A stretch of 64,000 nt of DNA from an uncultured Methylococcaceae bacterium (GCA_913056195.1 CAJXMF010000003.1:35406-99405), one strand, 5' to 3'. Shown: positions 54,373 to 63,942, numbered from the stretch's first letter. A program made the numbers and translations. Notes: a model not told the origin generated them from the letters alone.

Positions 54373-55223
54373 GACAAGCCTTGATAGAGGCGTATCGGAA
54401 GGCGTGTGAGGTTGAGTTGCAAGCCTTTAAGCCGGGAAATGTGAGTGTTTATAACGATGGCCATGACATGACCGTCGAGGATTTTAGAATCAGTATGGAT
54501 GTTAGTTCTGGTCCTGTCTGCGATCCGAACTATTCATTAGGTGAGAAAATATACTATGCCGTCCGTGCAACGCGGGAGGCGGTAGGCTGTAATACCAATT
54601 TGGGGATTATTCTGCTTTGCGCGCCATTGATTCATGCGGTACAGAATCGGCAAACAGGACAGATATTGCGGGATGCCTTGCAAGATGTGTTAAAGACGAC
54701 AACAACGGATGATGCGGATTGGGTGTTTCGCGCTATTACGCTGGCATCGCCAGGCGGGCTGGGTGATTCGGAGCAGGCGGATGTCTCTGAAAAGGCTTCT
54801 GTGACATTACTTGAAGCGATGGAAATCGCCGCAAATAAGGATAGAATTGCTTATCAGTTCATATCTTGTTACAAAGATATTTTTGAATTTACAATTTTGC
54901 TGTATAATTCCAATCTAGCGAAATTTGGTAATTTTTATTGGGCGGCATTGGCTGTTTACGCAGGAATGCTGGCACAATATCCCGATAGCCATATTGAGCG
55001 CAAATATGGTCGGAAGTATTCTGGCTGGGTTTCTTCGCAGATGCGGGAGATTCAGAAGGCATTGATCAATACCGATAACCCTGAATCATTGCTTCCGCTT
55101 CTCTATGAAGTGGATCAAGCCTTCAAGGAAAAAGGGATCAATCCAGGTACCACGGCCGATATAACAGTGGCAACTGTACTGGTGGTGTTTTTGGAGCAGT
55201 TGGTCAATAGAGAATTCTGTTGA
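54369..55223 (+). CDS. Triphosphoribosyl-dephospho-CoA synthase-like protein (CitG family, orf7)
   Basis: ACEVELQAFKPGNVSVYNDGHDMTVEDF; NTNLGIILLCAPL; immediately upstream of fae. Confidence 0.83.
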   Translation: MRQALIEAYRKACEVELQAFKPGNVSVYNDGHDMTVEDFRISMDVSSGPVCDPNYSLGEKIYYAVRATREAVGCNTNLGIILLCAPLIHAVQNRQTGQILRDALQDVLKTTTTDDADWVFRAITLASPGGLGDSEQADVSEKASVTLLEAMEIAANKDRIAYQFISCYKDIFEFTILLYNSNLAKFGNFYWAALAVYAGMLAQYPDSHIERKYGRKYSGWVSSQMREIQKALINTDNPESLLPLLYEVDQAFKEKGINPGTTADITVATVLVVFLEQLVNREFC

Positions 55224-55301
55224 TTGGGCATAAATGGATTTGCCGATTTTTTTGATTCATTCTTATTATTGTGTTTATTTTCTTTAGGAGAGAAAACTAA
55301 A

Positions 55302-55811
55302 ATGGCTAAAATCAACAATTTACGTGTTGGCGAGTCTCTGGTTGGTGAAGGTAACGAAGTTGCTCACATTGATTTAATGATTGGACCTCGTGGTTCAGCA
55401 GCTGAGTCTGCATTTGCAAACTGCCTGACAAACAACAAAGACGGCTTTTCCAGCTTGTTAGCTGTTGTTGCGCCTAACCTGATGGTTAAACCGGCCACTG
55501 TTATGTTCAACAAAGTCACCATCAAAGGTTCTAAACAAGCTGTGCAAATGTTTGGGCCAGCACAACGTGGTGTTGCCATGGCTGTTGCTGATTGTGTTGA
55601 AAACGGCACAATTCCTGCTGACGAAGCGGACGATCTGTTTGTTTCTGTGGGTGTATTCATTCACTGGTTGGCTGATGACGATGCTAAAATTCAGGAATAC
55701 AACTACAAAGCAACTAAAGAAGCGATCGAGCGCGCTGTTGCTGGTACACCAACTGCAAAAGAAGTTGTTGCACAAAAAGCAACTGCTGAGCATCCATTCG
55801 CTGCAAAATAA
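55302..55811 (+). CDS. fae: Formaldehyde-activating enzyme
   Basis: [56 protein letters not shown]; good RBS AGGAGAG. Confidence 0.97.
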   Translation: MAKINNLRVGESLVGEGNEVAHIDLMIGPRGSAAESAFANCLTNNKDGFSSLLAVVAPNLMVKPATVMFNKVTIKGSKQAVQMFGPAQRGVAMAVADCVENGTIPADEADDLFVSVGVFIHWLADDDAKIQEYNYKATKEAIERAVAGTPTAKEVVAQKATAEHPFAAK

Positions 55812-55831
55812 GTTTAGTTTTACAGTTGAAG

Positions 55832-55861
55832 AAAATACCCCGCCTATGCGGGGTATTTTTT
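55832..55861 (+). terminator. Intrinsic terminator after fae
   Basis: AAAATACCCCGC-ctat-GCGGGGTATTTTTT. Confidence 0.9.
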
Positions 55862-55896
55862 GCCTGCTGTTTTTACAGTTTTTTATGAATCCGCTA

Positions 55897-56577
55897 TCAG
55901 GATAATGATTGAATGTCGGCGGCGGTGAGTTTGCCAAAATGCAGGCAGCTGGAAACCAGCGCGTTTTTTATGCCAAGATGAAACAGTTCTTGTAAGTCGG
56001 CCAGTCCGCGAATACCGCCAGCAGCAATAACGTTTTTGTCCGGATAATATTGGCGATAATAGGCTAATTTTTTGAAGTCGGGGCCGCTGTTCATGCCAAC
56101 TTTGTTCAGTGTCATCAAGATGATTGAATCCGGCCAGAAACGACTGTCATCAAAGATTGTTTGTGCCCCCAAAGGTTTTTCATCTTGAAAGTCCAGGGAA
56201 AGAAGGCTATTGGCCGGTAACGGTGCTTTTATCTGTGTCTGGGATTCAGTGCCGAAAACGATACGATAATTGGGTGGATAGCTATATTTATTCATATCCA
56301 CTACGTTTAAGCCATTATCCACCCAAAATATAATATCGGGGTAGTGCCGGAGTACATTTTGAATCAGTTCAGCATGGCTGCCTTGATTCAAAATGGCATC
56401 TAAGTCGGCAATATAAAATTGTTTGAACGGGTAAAGTGCCAAAAAATGCTGGATGACCTCAAAAACATCCGCGGATGGGCAAAGTGGTGTGTTAAGCGGT
56501 TGATAGTTTGAGCGCTTTCCGGCCTGAGCTAGAACCACATGCTGATTTTTTAAGTCAATAACAGGGATAATGTGCAT
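55897..56577 (-). CDS. HisA/HisF-like protein of H4MPT-linked C1 pathway clusters
   Basis: MHIIPVIDLKNQHVVLAQAGKR...FYIADLDAILNQG...AAGGIRGLADLQEL. Confidence 0.82.
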   Translation of the reverse strand: MHIIPVIDLKNQHVVLAQAGKRSNYQPLNTPLCPSADVFEVIQHFLALYPFKQFYIADLDAILNQGSHAELIQNVLRHYPDIIFWVDNGLNVVDMNKYSYPPNYRIVFGTESQTQIKAPLPANSLLSLDFQDEKPLGAQTIFDDSRFWPDSIILMTLNKVGMNSGPDFKKLAYYRQYYPDKNVIAAGGIRGLADLQELFHLGIKNALVSSCLHFGKLTAADIQSLS

Positions 56578-57584
56578 TGGTAAAAATCTTAATTGTTGAA
56601 TTTATGACCGGTGGCGGTTTAGTGGCTGAAAAAGTGCCTGAATCGCTGGCCCGGGAAGGGTGTATGATGCTACAGACTTTATTAGCGGAACTCAGTGCGC
56701 TAAAGGGCCTGGAGTGTGCTGTCATGCTCGATTGGCGTTATCAAAACACGGTGTCGGAACAGCGACTGACAAAAATTATCGTGCAACCACATGAAGAATT
56801 CTATCAGGTTCTGGCGCGTACCTTGCCGGATTACGATGTGTTTTGGCCGATTGCGCCGGAAACCGATCAGGTTTTGAGCAGGATGGTTAGATTGAGTGTT
56901 GAAATCGGTGTAAAATGCGCCGCCTCCTGTCCGTCGGCTATCGAATTATGTACGGATAAATTAGCGACAATAAACGCCTTGAAATCCGTTTTTCCGGTTC
57001 CTGAAACTCACCGCCTGACCGCTTTTACGCCAGAATTTCCACCTGTATGGGTGATAAAACCGATTGATGGGGTCGGCTGTGAAAAGATGACATTGGTGTA
57101 TGATAAGAAAAGCTATCGGCAATGTCTGGTCGAGATAGATCAGCCGGAGACATTTATCGCACAACGCTATGTTACCGGCAAAGCCATCAGTCTTTCGGTA
57201 CTATTTAAAGCCGGTCAGGGCTGGTTATTATGCTGCAATGAGCAACAGATAAACATTGGCGATGATCACTTTGTTTTAACAGGCTGTCGAGTGAATCGTG
57301 CCGTTGACGATTTAACCGCTTATGACAAGGTGATTGATGCCGTTGCACGCCGTATTCCCGGGTTATGGGGATATGTTGGCATTGATTTAATTGAGACCCC
57401 GGGTAAAACCGGAAAACATCAACTCCAGGTGCTGGAGATCAACCCGCGGCTGACGACATCCTTTACGGGCATTCAGGCGGCAACCGGTATCAATGTGGCC
57501 GAACAGGTCTTGCGATTGTTTGACGATGAGCCGGATATGACACGATCACACAACGAAACGGTGACATTAACACTTCAAAAATGA
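56577..57584 (+). CDS. ATP-grasp protein of the H4MPT-pathway cluster (orf17 / MfnD-like)
   Basis: TTG start; ILIVEFMTGGGLV, VWVIKPIDGVGCEKMTLV, LQVLEINPRLTTSFTGIQAATGINVAEQ. Confidence 0.82.
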   Translation: MVKILIVEFMTGGGLVAEKVPESLAREGCMMLQTLLAELSALKGLECAVMLDWRYQNTVSEQRLTKIIVQPHEEFYQVLARTLPDYDVFWPIAPETDQVLSRMVRLSVEIGVKCAASCPSAIELCTDKLATINALKSVFPVPETHRLTAFTPEFPPVWVIKPIDGVGCEKMTLVYDKKSYRQCLVEIDQPETFIAQRYVTGKAISLSVLFKAGQGWLLCCNEQQINIGDDHFVLTGCRVNRAVDDLTAYDKVIDAVARRIPGLWGYVGIDLIETPGKTGKHQLQVLEINPRLTTSFTGIQAATGINVAEQVLRLFDDEPDMTRSHNETVTLTLQK

Positions 57585-58630
57585 CTCAATTTATTATTGG
57601 CTGGGATATCGGTGGCGCGCATGTTAAAGCGGCGTTGCTAACGCAAGAGGGCGCGCTGAACAATTTGGCCTTACAGGCGTGTCCGTTATGGAAAGGACTG
57701 GATTATCTCCAGCGAGCCGTTCAGGCGATTGAACGACAATTTGCTACGCAATCCTGTCAGCATGCCATTACCATGACGGGCGAGCTGGTTGATTTATTCG
57801 ACAACCGGGTGCAAGGCGTTGAAGCGATTGTTGGCGCGATGCACGCTTTGTTGCCCAACTCGTCTGTGATGATTTATGCCGGTGATCAGGGCTTTATAAC
57901 ACCCTCAATGATTGACCCGGCGCAGTGCCTGAAGATTGCCTCAGCCAATTGGCTGGCAAGTGCGCATTTTGTCGCGGCACAGGTAAGCAATGCCGTCTTT
58001 GTCGATATTGGCAGTACCACGACAGATATATTATTGATCGAAAACCATGCGCTCAATGCTGTAGGTTATACCGATTATCAACGTCTCGTGTCCGATGAGC
58101 TGGTTTACACCGGCATCGTCAGAACCGCCGTCATGGCGGTGGCGCCACAGGCGGTATTCAAACAGCAGAAAATGTCGCTTATGGCTGAATTTTTTGCCAC
58201 CATGGCCGATGTTTATCGTGTGATCGGTGACTTAAACGACGCGCATGATTTAAGCGATACCGCCGATGGCGGGCCAAAAACACAGGTGGCGAGTGCGCGT
58301 CGATTATCCAGAATGACCGGCTATGATTTTGACGAAAACGATATGGCATTGTGGCGTGATTTTTCCAAAGACATTAAAACTCAGCAAAAGACAAGAATCA
58401 TGCAGGCAATAACACGACAGCTTGCCCGCAGCAGACAGCAGGATATTTCCTTGGTGGGGGCGGGTATTGGACGTTTTTTAGTTAAGGAAATCGCACAGGA
58501 AATGGGACACCACTATATTGACTTTGACAACTTGATCGAAACAAACAAGCCGCAAAATGCCTTACACAGTTCAGATTGTGCACCGGCGGTTGCCGTGGCC
58601 AAGTTGGCGTTACAATCAAGCCTGGTATAA
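57581..58630 (+). CDS. H4MPT-linked C1 transfer pathway protein (MfnF-like, COG1548-type)
   Basis: FIIGWDIGGAHVKAALL, TMTGELVDLF, FVDIGSTTTDILLIE. Confidence 0.85.
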   Translation: MTQFIIGWDIGGAHVKAALLTQEGALNNLALQACPLWKGLDYLQRAVQAIERQFATQSCQHAITMTGELVDLFDNRVQGVEAIVGAMHALLPNSSVMIYAGDQGFITPSMIDPAQCLKIASANWLASAHFVAAQVSNAVFVDIGSTTTDILLIENHALNAVGYTDYQRLVSDELVYTGIVRTAVMAVAPQAVFKQQKMSLMAEFFATMADVYRVIGDLNDAHDLSDTADGGPKTQVASARRLSRMTGYDFDENDMALWRDFSKDIKTQQKTRIMQAITRQLARSRQQDISLVGAGIGRFLVKEIAQEMGHHYIDFDNLIETNKPQNALHSSDCAPAVAVAKLALQSSLV

Positions 58631-58639
58631 AATCCCATA

Positions 58640-60016
58640 ATGGCCGCTGCAAAATTTCAAATTCATCCCTTACCGTATTTTCCCGATTCTTCGGACTTGT
58701 TTTCCGCCATTGCCCACAAACCCTGGGCGATTTTCCTGGATAGTGGTTATCCGGCCACGCATCAGGGGCGATTCGATATTTTAGCCTGCGATCCGGTGGT
58801 GACGCTTGAAACCCGAGGCCAGAAAACAACCATTAAACAACACGGCGACGTCTCCGTATCAGAAGCCGACCCGTTCGCACTGGTTAAACAGTTTTTAGAT
58901 ATTCCGCTGTCCAATGAAGAGGATTTACCCTTCAATGGCGGAGCAATCGGCTATTTTTCCTATGACTTGGCAAGGCGACTGGAAAAACTCCCCGAAATCG
59001 CCGAAGATGCCGAGCATATTCCGGAAATGGCCGTTGGCATTTACCATTGGGCGGTGATTGTCGATCATCATAAACAGCAGACCCATCTGATTGGCCATCA
59101 TTTAACTGAAGATGTCTGGGAGACATTGATTGATCAGTTTAGTCTGTTACCGGCTGAGCCGCAGGATGACCGTTTTAGTGTGTTGGAAGCACCGGTTTCC
59201 AATATGGATCAGGGTTATTACGCGAAAGCCTTTGACAAGATAAAGCATTATTTAAAGGAAGGGGATTGCTATCAAGTGAATCTTGCCCAGCGTTTCAGCA
59301 GTCCTTGTCAGGGCAATCCATGGCTGGCTTATCGCCATTTGCGTCAAATCAATGCCGCACCGTTTAGTAGTTATATTAATCTGCCGGATGTGCAGGTGTT
59401 GAGTTCTTCGCCCGAGCGTTTTTTAAGCGTCAACGATGGCGAAGTGGAAACCAAGCCGATTAAAGGCACGCGGCCACGTAAATTTTCCGAACAACTGGAT
59501 GTATTGCAAATTGGCGCATTGGTTGAAAGCCGCAAGGATCGCGCCGAAAATGTGATGATTGTCGATTTATTGCGTAACGACATCAGCAAATGCTGCAAAC
59601 CAGGATCGGTCAAAGTACCCCGCTTGTTCGATATTGAAAGCTACGCGACCGTACATCATCTGGTCAGCACCGTCAAAGGCGAGTTAAAAGACGACCAGCA
59701 TGCGCTTGATTTGTTGCGCAGCTCTTTTCCGGGTGGCTCGATTACCGGCGCGCCAAAAATCAGAGCGATGGAAATTATCGAAGAACTGGAGCCACACCGG
59801 CGGGGGGTTTATTGTGGTTCGATCGGTTATATCGGCTTTAATGGCAATATGGATACCAATATTGCCATCCGCACGCTGGTACATTCAGATGGCACGATTC
59901 GATTATGGGCTGGAGGCGGTATTGTCAATGACTCCAGTATGGAAGAAGAATATCAGGAAAGTTTTGACAAGGCCGCCGCCTTGTTGAACATGTTGGCCTA
60001 TTTTAAAGCCTCATGA
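58640..60016 (+). CDS. pabB: Aminodeoxychorismate synthase component I
   Basis: DCYQVNLAQRF, ETKPIKGTRPR, RSSFPGGSITGAPKIRAMEIIEELEP. Confidence 0.93.
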   Translation: MAAAKFQIHPLPYFPDSSDLFSAIAHKPWAIFLDSGYPATHQGRFDILACDPVVTLETRGQKTTIKQHGDVSVSEADPFALVKQFLDIPLSNEEDLPFNGGAIGYFSYDLARRLEKLPEIAEDAEHIPEMAVGIYHWAVIVDHHKQQTHLIGHHLTEDVWETLIDQFSLLPAEPQDDRFSVLEAPVSNMDQGYYAKAFDKIKHYLKEGDCYQVNLAQRFSSPCQGNPWLAYRHLRQINAAPFSSYINLPDVQVLSSSPERFLSVNDGEVETKPIKGTRPRKFSEQLDVLQIGALVESRKDRAENVMIVDLLRNDISKCCKPGSVKVPRLFDIESYATVHHLVSTVKGELKDDQHALDLLRSSFPGGSITGAPKIRAMEIIEELEPHRRGVYCGSIGYIGFNGNMDTNIAIRTLVHSDGTIRLWAGGGIVNDSSMEEEYQESFDKAAALLNMLAYFKAS

Positions 60017-60558
60017 CAACCGTCATTAAAGTTGGTGGCAGCCTGGCTAAAAATGGCCGATTAAACGACTGTCTGAATCGAATCGACCGGCAGTATAAAA
60101 AGGCCTGCATCATTGTGCCTGGCGGTGGTGGCTTTGCCGATCAGGTCCGCGCCGCCCAACAACACTGGCAATTTGATCAACACACCGCACACAACATGGC
60201 GCTGTTGGCGATGCAGCAAATGGCGCTGCTGTTTAAAGCCTTACAACCGGCGTGGCAGCTGGTCGCCAATAGCCAGGACATCAGCTATGATTTGCATGGC
60301 ATTATGATTTGGCAGCCCGACATTACAGAACTTGATGCGGCCGGTGTTGAAGCGAGCTGGGATGTCACCTCAGACAGCTTGTCCGCCTGGCTGGCCGGGG
60401 CGATTCACGCCGATAGGCTCATTATCTTAAAATCGACACCGGTAGCGGTCAGTAGCCCTATTGACGCATTGCAACACGCCGACATTGTGGATCCGGCATT
60501 TCATCGTTTTATAGCGGCCGATATTCCATTTGATGTGCGTTATTATGAACAGCTGTAA
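60013..60558 (+). CDS. Amino-acid-kinase-family protein (MfnE-like, orf9)
   Basis: VIKVGGSLAKNGRL, IIVPGGGGFADQVRAAQ, WDVTSDSLSAWLAGAIHADRLIILKST. Confidence 0.83.
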   Translation: MTTVIKVGGSLAKNGRLNDCLNRIDRQYKKACIIVPGGGGFADQVRAAQQHWQFDQHTAHNMALLAMQQMALLFKALQPAWQLVANSQDISYDLHGIMIWQPDITELDAAGVEASWDVTSDSLSAWLAGAIHADRLIILKSTPVAVSSPIDALQHADIVDPAFHRFIAADIPFDVRYYEQL

Positions 60559-60600
60559 CGTGTTATCATTTTGCCGATGATGGACAGATATGACTGAATT

Positions 60601-61257
60601 ATGTATTCAAAACTAAGACATTTTGTTCGAAGATTTCTTAATCAGGTCTATTACAAAGGCCGAGAATCTCTGCTTGGGCATCATAAACGCGATATTGTCG
60701 TGGTGCATGTCGATGCCGCCTGCGACAGCCTGGAAGACAGCCGTGAACAATTTGAAGATACACTGGAAAAGTTTAAAACCCTGTTGACACTGCCTGAACT
60801 GTCCCTGGAATACCGTTATCAGCAGCTTAAAAAACAATATGAATTCTGTCGCGTTAAAACCGATGAAGTGAGTCATCGAATCCGCGCAATTGAAGAAGTT
60901 TCTGAAGCCCTGTTTGAGGAATGGGAACAGGAACTGGATTTATACACTAACCGCACATTAAGAATGCGCAGTAAGCAGCAGCTGGGAAAATCACGCCGAC
61001 AATATAAAAAACTGATTAATGCGATGAAAAAAGCTGAGGCGCGTATTTATCCGGTGTTGAATGCCTTTCAAGATCAGGTTCTGTTTTTAAAGCATAATCT
61101 CAATGCACAAGCAATTGCGGCATTGCAACAGGAATTTGCAGTGATCAGCCTGGATATTTCCAAACTCATTGCCATCATGGAAAAAACCATTGCTGAGGCC
61201 AGCCAGTTTGTGTCGGTGTTAACCGAGCAAAAACAACTGCCAGGCTCAACAACATAA
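60601..61257 (+). CDS. DUF2959 family protein
   Basis: HKRDIVVVHVDAACDSLEDSREQFEDTLEKFKTL coiled-coil protein. Confidence 0.8.
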   Translation: MYSKLRHFVRRFLNQVYYKGRESLLGHHKRDIVVVHVDAACDSLEDSREQFEDTLEKFKTLLTLPELSLEYRYQQLKKQYEFCRVKTDEVSHRIRAIEEVSEALFEEWEQELDLYTNRTLRMRSKQQLGKSRRQYKKLINAMKKAEARIYPVLNAFQDQVLFLKHNLNAQAIAALQQEFAVISLDISKLIAIMEKTIAEASQFVSVLTEQKQLPGSTT

Positions 61258-61307
61258 CTTAGATAGCGGGAGAGCGACCAAGAACTGGCCGCTTCCCCAA
61301 CGCTTGA

Positions 61308-61736
61308 TTATATATTGCTCAGGTTATACAAAACATTATTTTGACGATCGCGCGGGTCAGGGCGTTTATGGCGATTTTGATCCATCCGTTGCTTGGTATA
61401 TTCGGCAATCATTTGATCCCAACTATCGAATTTATCATAGCCTTTAAATCCCGCATTTTTCCGTTTTTGGAACAGTTTTTTACCTTCTGCAATCAATTCT
61501 TCCGGCGTTTTGCCATCAACGGCTTTCAGGAAGTCTTTTCTATCCCGAATCGCATCCCTGAGCGACCAGAAAGACACTTCAAACTCAATCCGCTTGTCTA
61601 CCGGCAAACGGTCTTTAATATGACTGACAGAACGGTTTGCAGTGCGTAAACTGCGCCCATTGATTTGATTGCCTTTGCTGCACGACGTCAAAAACAAACA
61701 TAAAATCAGGGTAAGAATGGTGGGTAAAACTTTCAT
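61308..61736 (-). CDS. Hypothetical lipoprotein
   Basis: MKVLPTILTLILCLFLTSCSKG lipobox; charged C-terminal region. Confidence 0.7.
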   Translation of the reverse strand: MKVLPTILTLILCLFLTSCSKGNQINGRSLRTANRSVSHIKDRLPVDKRIEFEVSFWSLRDAIRDRKDFLKAVDGKTPEELIAEGKKLFQKRKNAGFKGYDKFDSWDQMIAEYTKQRMDQNRHKRPDPRDRQNNVLYNLSNI

Positions 61737-61978
61737 AATTAACCTCAAAAAAGATTGGCATTGGATGGTTTATTTTAGTTATAAATTCAAATGCTTAGGA
61801 TTATAACAAGGAGATAGTTAAGTCAAATTGTACCGCATCAGTCAGAGAATTTCCTGTTTTTAAAAACACGACGTCAGAATCAGATTGATTGATAGCATAT
61901 TCTCGAACCCTCATCTTCATCTCCGGCTACCGCAACCGTTCACGGGACTTGCAAAAAACCGGCGTTTTATAACAGCAC

Positions 61979-62012
61979 TTTTGTTGTGCCAAGCTTTTTT
62001 AGCACAACAAAA
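61979..62012. repeat. 11-bp perfect inverted repeat
   Basis: TTTTGTTGTGC-n12-GCACAACAAAA. Confidence 0.6.
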
Positions 62013-62109
62013 TCGCTGCAGAAAAACGTCCTAGGCGATTGCTTTTGCTAGCCTTTTTATACATAAACCTGAATCAGTGACTTTAAAATCATCAGAGATA
62101 TTCCCGTTT

Positions 62110-62319
62110 TTAATTTAGAAATATCCCCAAAGTTTTACTCAATTTATTCAGAAACGGATGGAGGCTATCTTTATCAAAAGGATCATGATGGTACTTATGA
62201 CAAAAATCCCAATAAAAGCGAAACCATTTTTTATAATAGGAATGAATATTTTTGGGGATTGCACGGTGATGCAATGATATGTCAAAGTGATCAGCGATTT
62301 TTTTAGGGAGTGCTTGCAT
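62110..62319 (-). pseudogene. Truncated tyrosine recombinase, N-terminal SAM-like domain only (integron-integrase-like)
   Basis: MQALPKKIADHFDISLHHRAIPKNIHSYYKKWFRFYWDFCHKYHHDPFDKDSLHPFLNKLSKTLGIFLN*; catalytic domain absent. Confidence 0.7.
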
Positions 62320-62452
62320 TGGCTGTTATATAGTTAACGGTATATCCTCTTATTAGGATAGATATACAGTTTAGAAATTCAACTTTTTGACAGCATTTTT
62401 GCCAATTTTGAGAAATAAGCGTATAAGATGAACAGAAACTATTTAATAACTT

Positions 62453-62459
62453 GTTAGGT
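62453..62459 (+). other. Putative integron recombination core site (attI-side GTTAGGT, GTTRRRY)
   Basis: GTTAGGT between the divergent integrase remnant and the cassette ORF; mirrors the attC R'' box ACCTAAC at 63943. Confidence 0.65.
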
Positions 62460-62477
62460 GATGAGGAAGAAACAGAA

Positions 62478-63938
62478 ATGTACGCGGGCGTAGACTTTGG
62501 GACATCAAATTGTTCTATCGGAGTATGGGAGAAAAAAGGCCCGATCCTTCTTCCGCTTGAAGGGGAAAGTACCAGATTACCGTCAGCTCTGTACACGTCT
62601 CGCCCAAATGTTCGCATCGAAGAAATAGACGAGATCGAGTTAAAGAAGCGTGTTACAGACGCAAAGAGGCGACAAACCACTGAGTCGAAGAAGGCCAAGA
62701 AGGAAAATAGAAAGGTTAAGGAATTCTCTGATGCTGAACTCGAAAATATTGAACGAGGAATCATGCGCAGAGAGATCGCGGAGCGCGCGAAAGCTAGATA
62801 TGAAGGTCAATCCATAAGTGAAGCTTTATACGCTGATACTGAGGTTGTTTTTGGGGAGGCAGCAATCCTCCGTCACATCCAAGATCCGCAAAGCGGATAC
62901 TTCATTAAGTCACCTAAATCCTTTCTCGGTGCAGATATTAAGCATCAGCATATTGAGTTATTCTCGGAAGTAATCACGAGAATGCTGGCTTTCATCAAAG
63001 ATAATGCAGAAAAGAATACTCAAATAGAAATACAGAATATTGTTCTTGGGCGCCCAGTAAACTTTCACGGCACAAGAGGTGAAGAAGGGAATGTGCAAGC
63101 GCTTAGCATTCTTGAGAGAGCAGCAATAGCGGCGGGATTCAAAAATGTTGAGTTCCTTATGGAACCAATCGCCGCTGCTCTTGATTACGAGCGGAGCATA
63201 TCTGAAGACCTTGTCGTACTTGTCTTAGATGCTGGTGGCGGCACAACTGATTGCTCAATGGTTAAACTAGGACCATCTTATATCCAGTCGAGAGAGAGGA
63301 ATGGTTCTGTACTCGGCTATGCTGGTGATCGTATTGGAGGCACAGATCTCGATATAAAATTGGCCCTAAGAAAAATTATGCCTTATTTTGGAAAGGACTC
63401 TTTGTTGAGTAACGGACTGCCTGTACCAAACACGCTATTCTGGAGTGCTATAGCAATAAATGATGTTAATGCGCAGCAGCAGTTTTTGTCTGATAGCACT
63501 CAGCGCGAAATTGCCTCGTACTTGGCTCAAGCAATAGATAAGCGGAAAGTACAGCGTCTACAAAGTCTTCAGAAAGGCCGGCTGATGGTTCGTCTTAACC
63601 GTAGCGCCGAACTCGCGAAAATCCATTTGTCAGACCGTGATCCCATAAACCTTCCGCTCCGATACATTGAGCGCGAATTCGTTATTCCAATCTCTCGGCG
63701 TGACTTGCGAGAATCGATAGAGCGTGAGCTTGATGTTTTTCTCTCGTTGATGAATGAGGTAGAAAAGCAGGCAGGCGCGAAGCCTAACATTGTATACGTA
63801 ACGGGTGGCACAGCAAAATCGCCTATAGTAGAAGAGTGGATACGATCCAGTTATAGAAATATAGAAATAGTGGTGGGGGATGCATTCGGAAGTGTTGCTT
63901 CAGGTCTTACGACATGGGCCCATCGAATATACGAATAA
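62478..63938 (+). CDS. YegD-type Hsp70 family protein in an integron cassette
   Basis: MYAGVDFGTSNCSIGVW, FIKSPKSFLGADIKHQHIELF, LGRPVNFHG, EPIAAALDYERS, VLDAGGGTTDCSM, RIGGTDLDIKLAL, VTGGTAKSPIVEEW; RBS GAGGAAG. Confidence 0.92.
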   Translation: MYAGVDFGTSNCSIGVWEKKGPILLPLEGESTRLPSALYTSRPNVRIEEIDEIELKKRVTDAKRRQTTESKKAKKENRKVKEFSDAELENIERGIMRREIAERAKARYEGQSISEALYADTEVVFGEAAILRHIQDPQSGYFIKSPKSFLGADIKHQHIELFSEVITRMLAFIKDNAEKNTQIEIQNIVLGRPVNFHGTRGEEGNVQALSILERAAIAAGFKNVEFLMEPIAAALDYERSISEDLVVLVLDAGGGTTDCSMVKLGPSYIQSRERNGSVLGYAGDRIGGTDLDIKLALRKIMPYFGKDSLLSNGLPVPNTLFWSAIAINDVNAQQQFLSDSTQREIASYLAQAIDKRKVQRLQSLQKGRLMVRLNRSAELAKIHLSDRDPINLPLRYIEREFVIPISRRDLRESIERELDVFLSLMNEVEKQAGAKPNIVYVTGGTAKSPIVEEWIRSSYRNIEIVVGDAFGSVASGLTTWAHRIYE

Positions 63939-63942
63939 AATC

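Noticed and set aside
53461-55223. RimK-like and CitG-like genes as a ribosomal-modification or citrate-lyase system
   Set aside because: Direct linkage to fae and other H4MPT-cluster genes makes the C1-cofactor context far more likely
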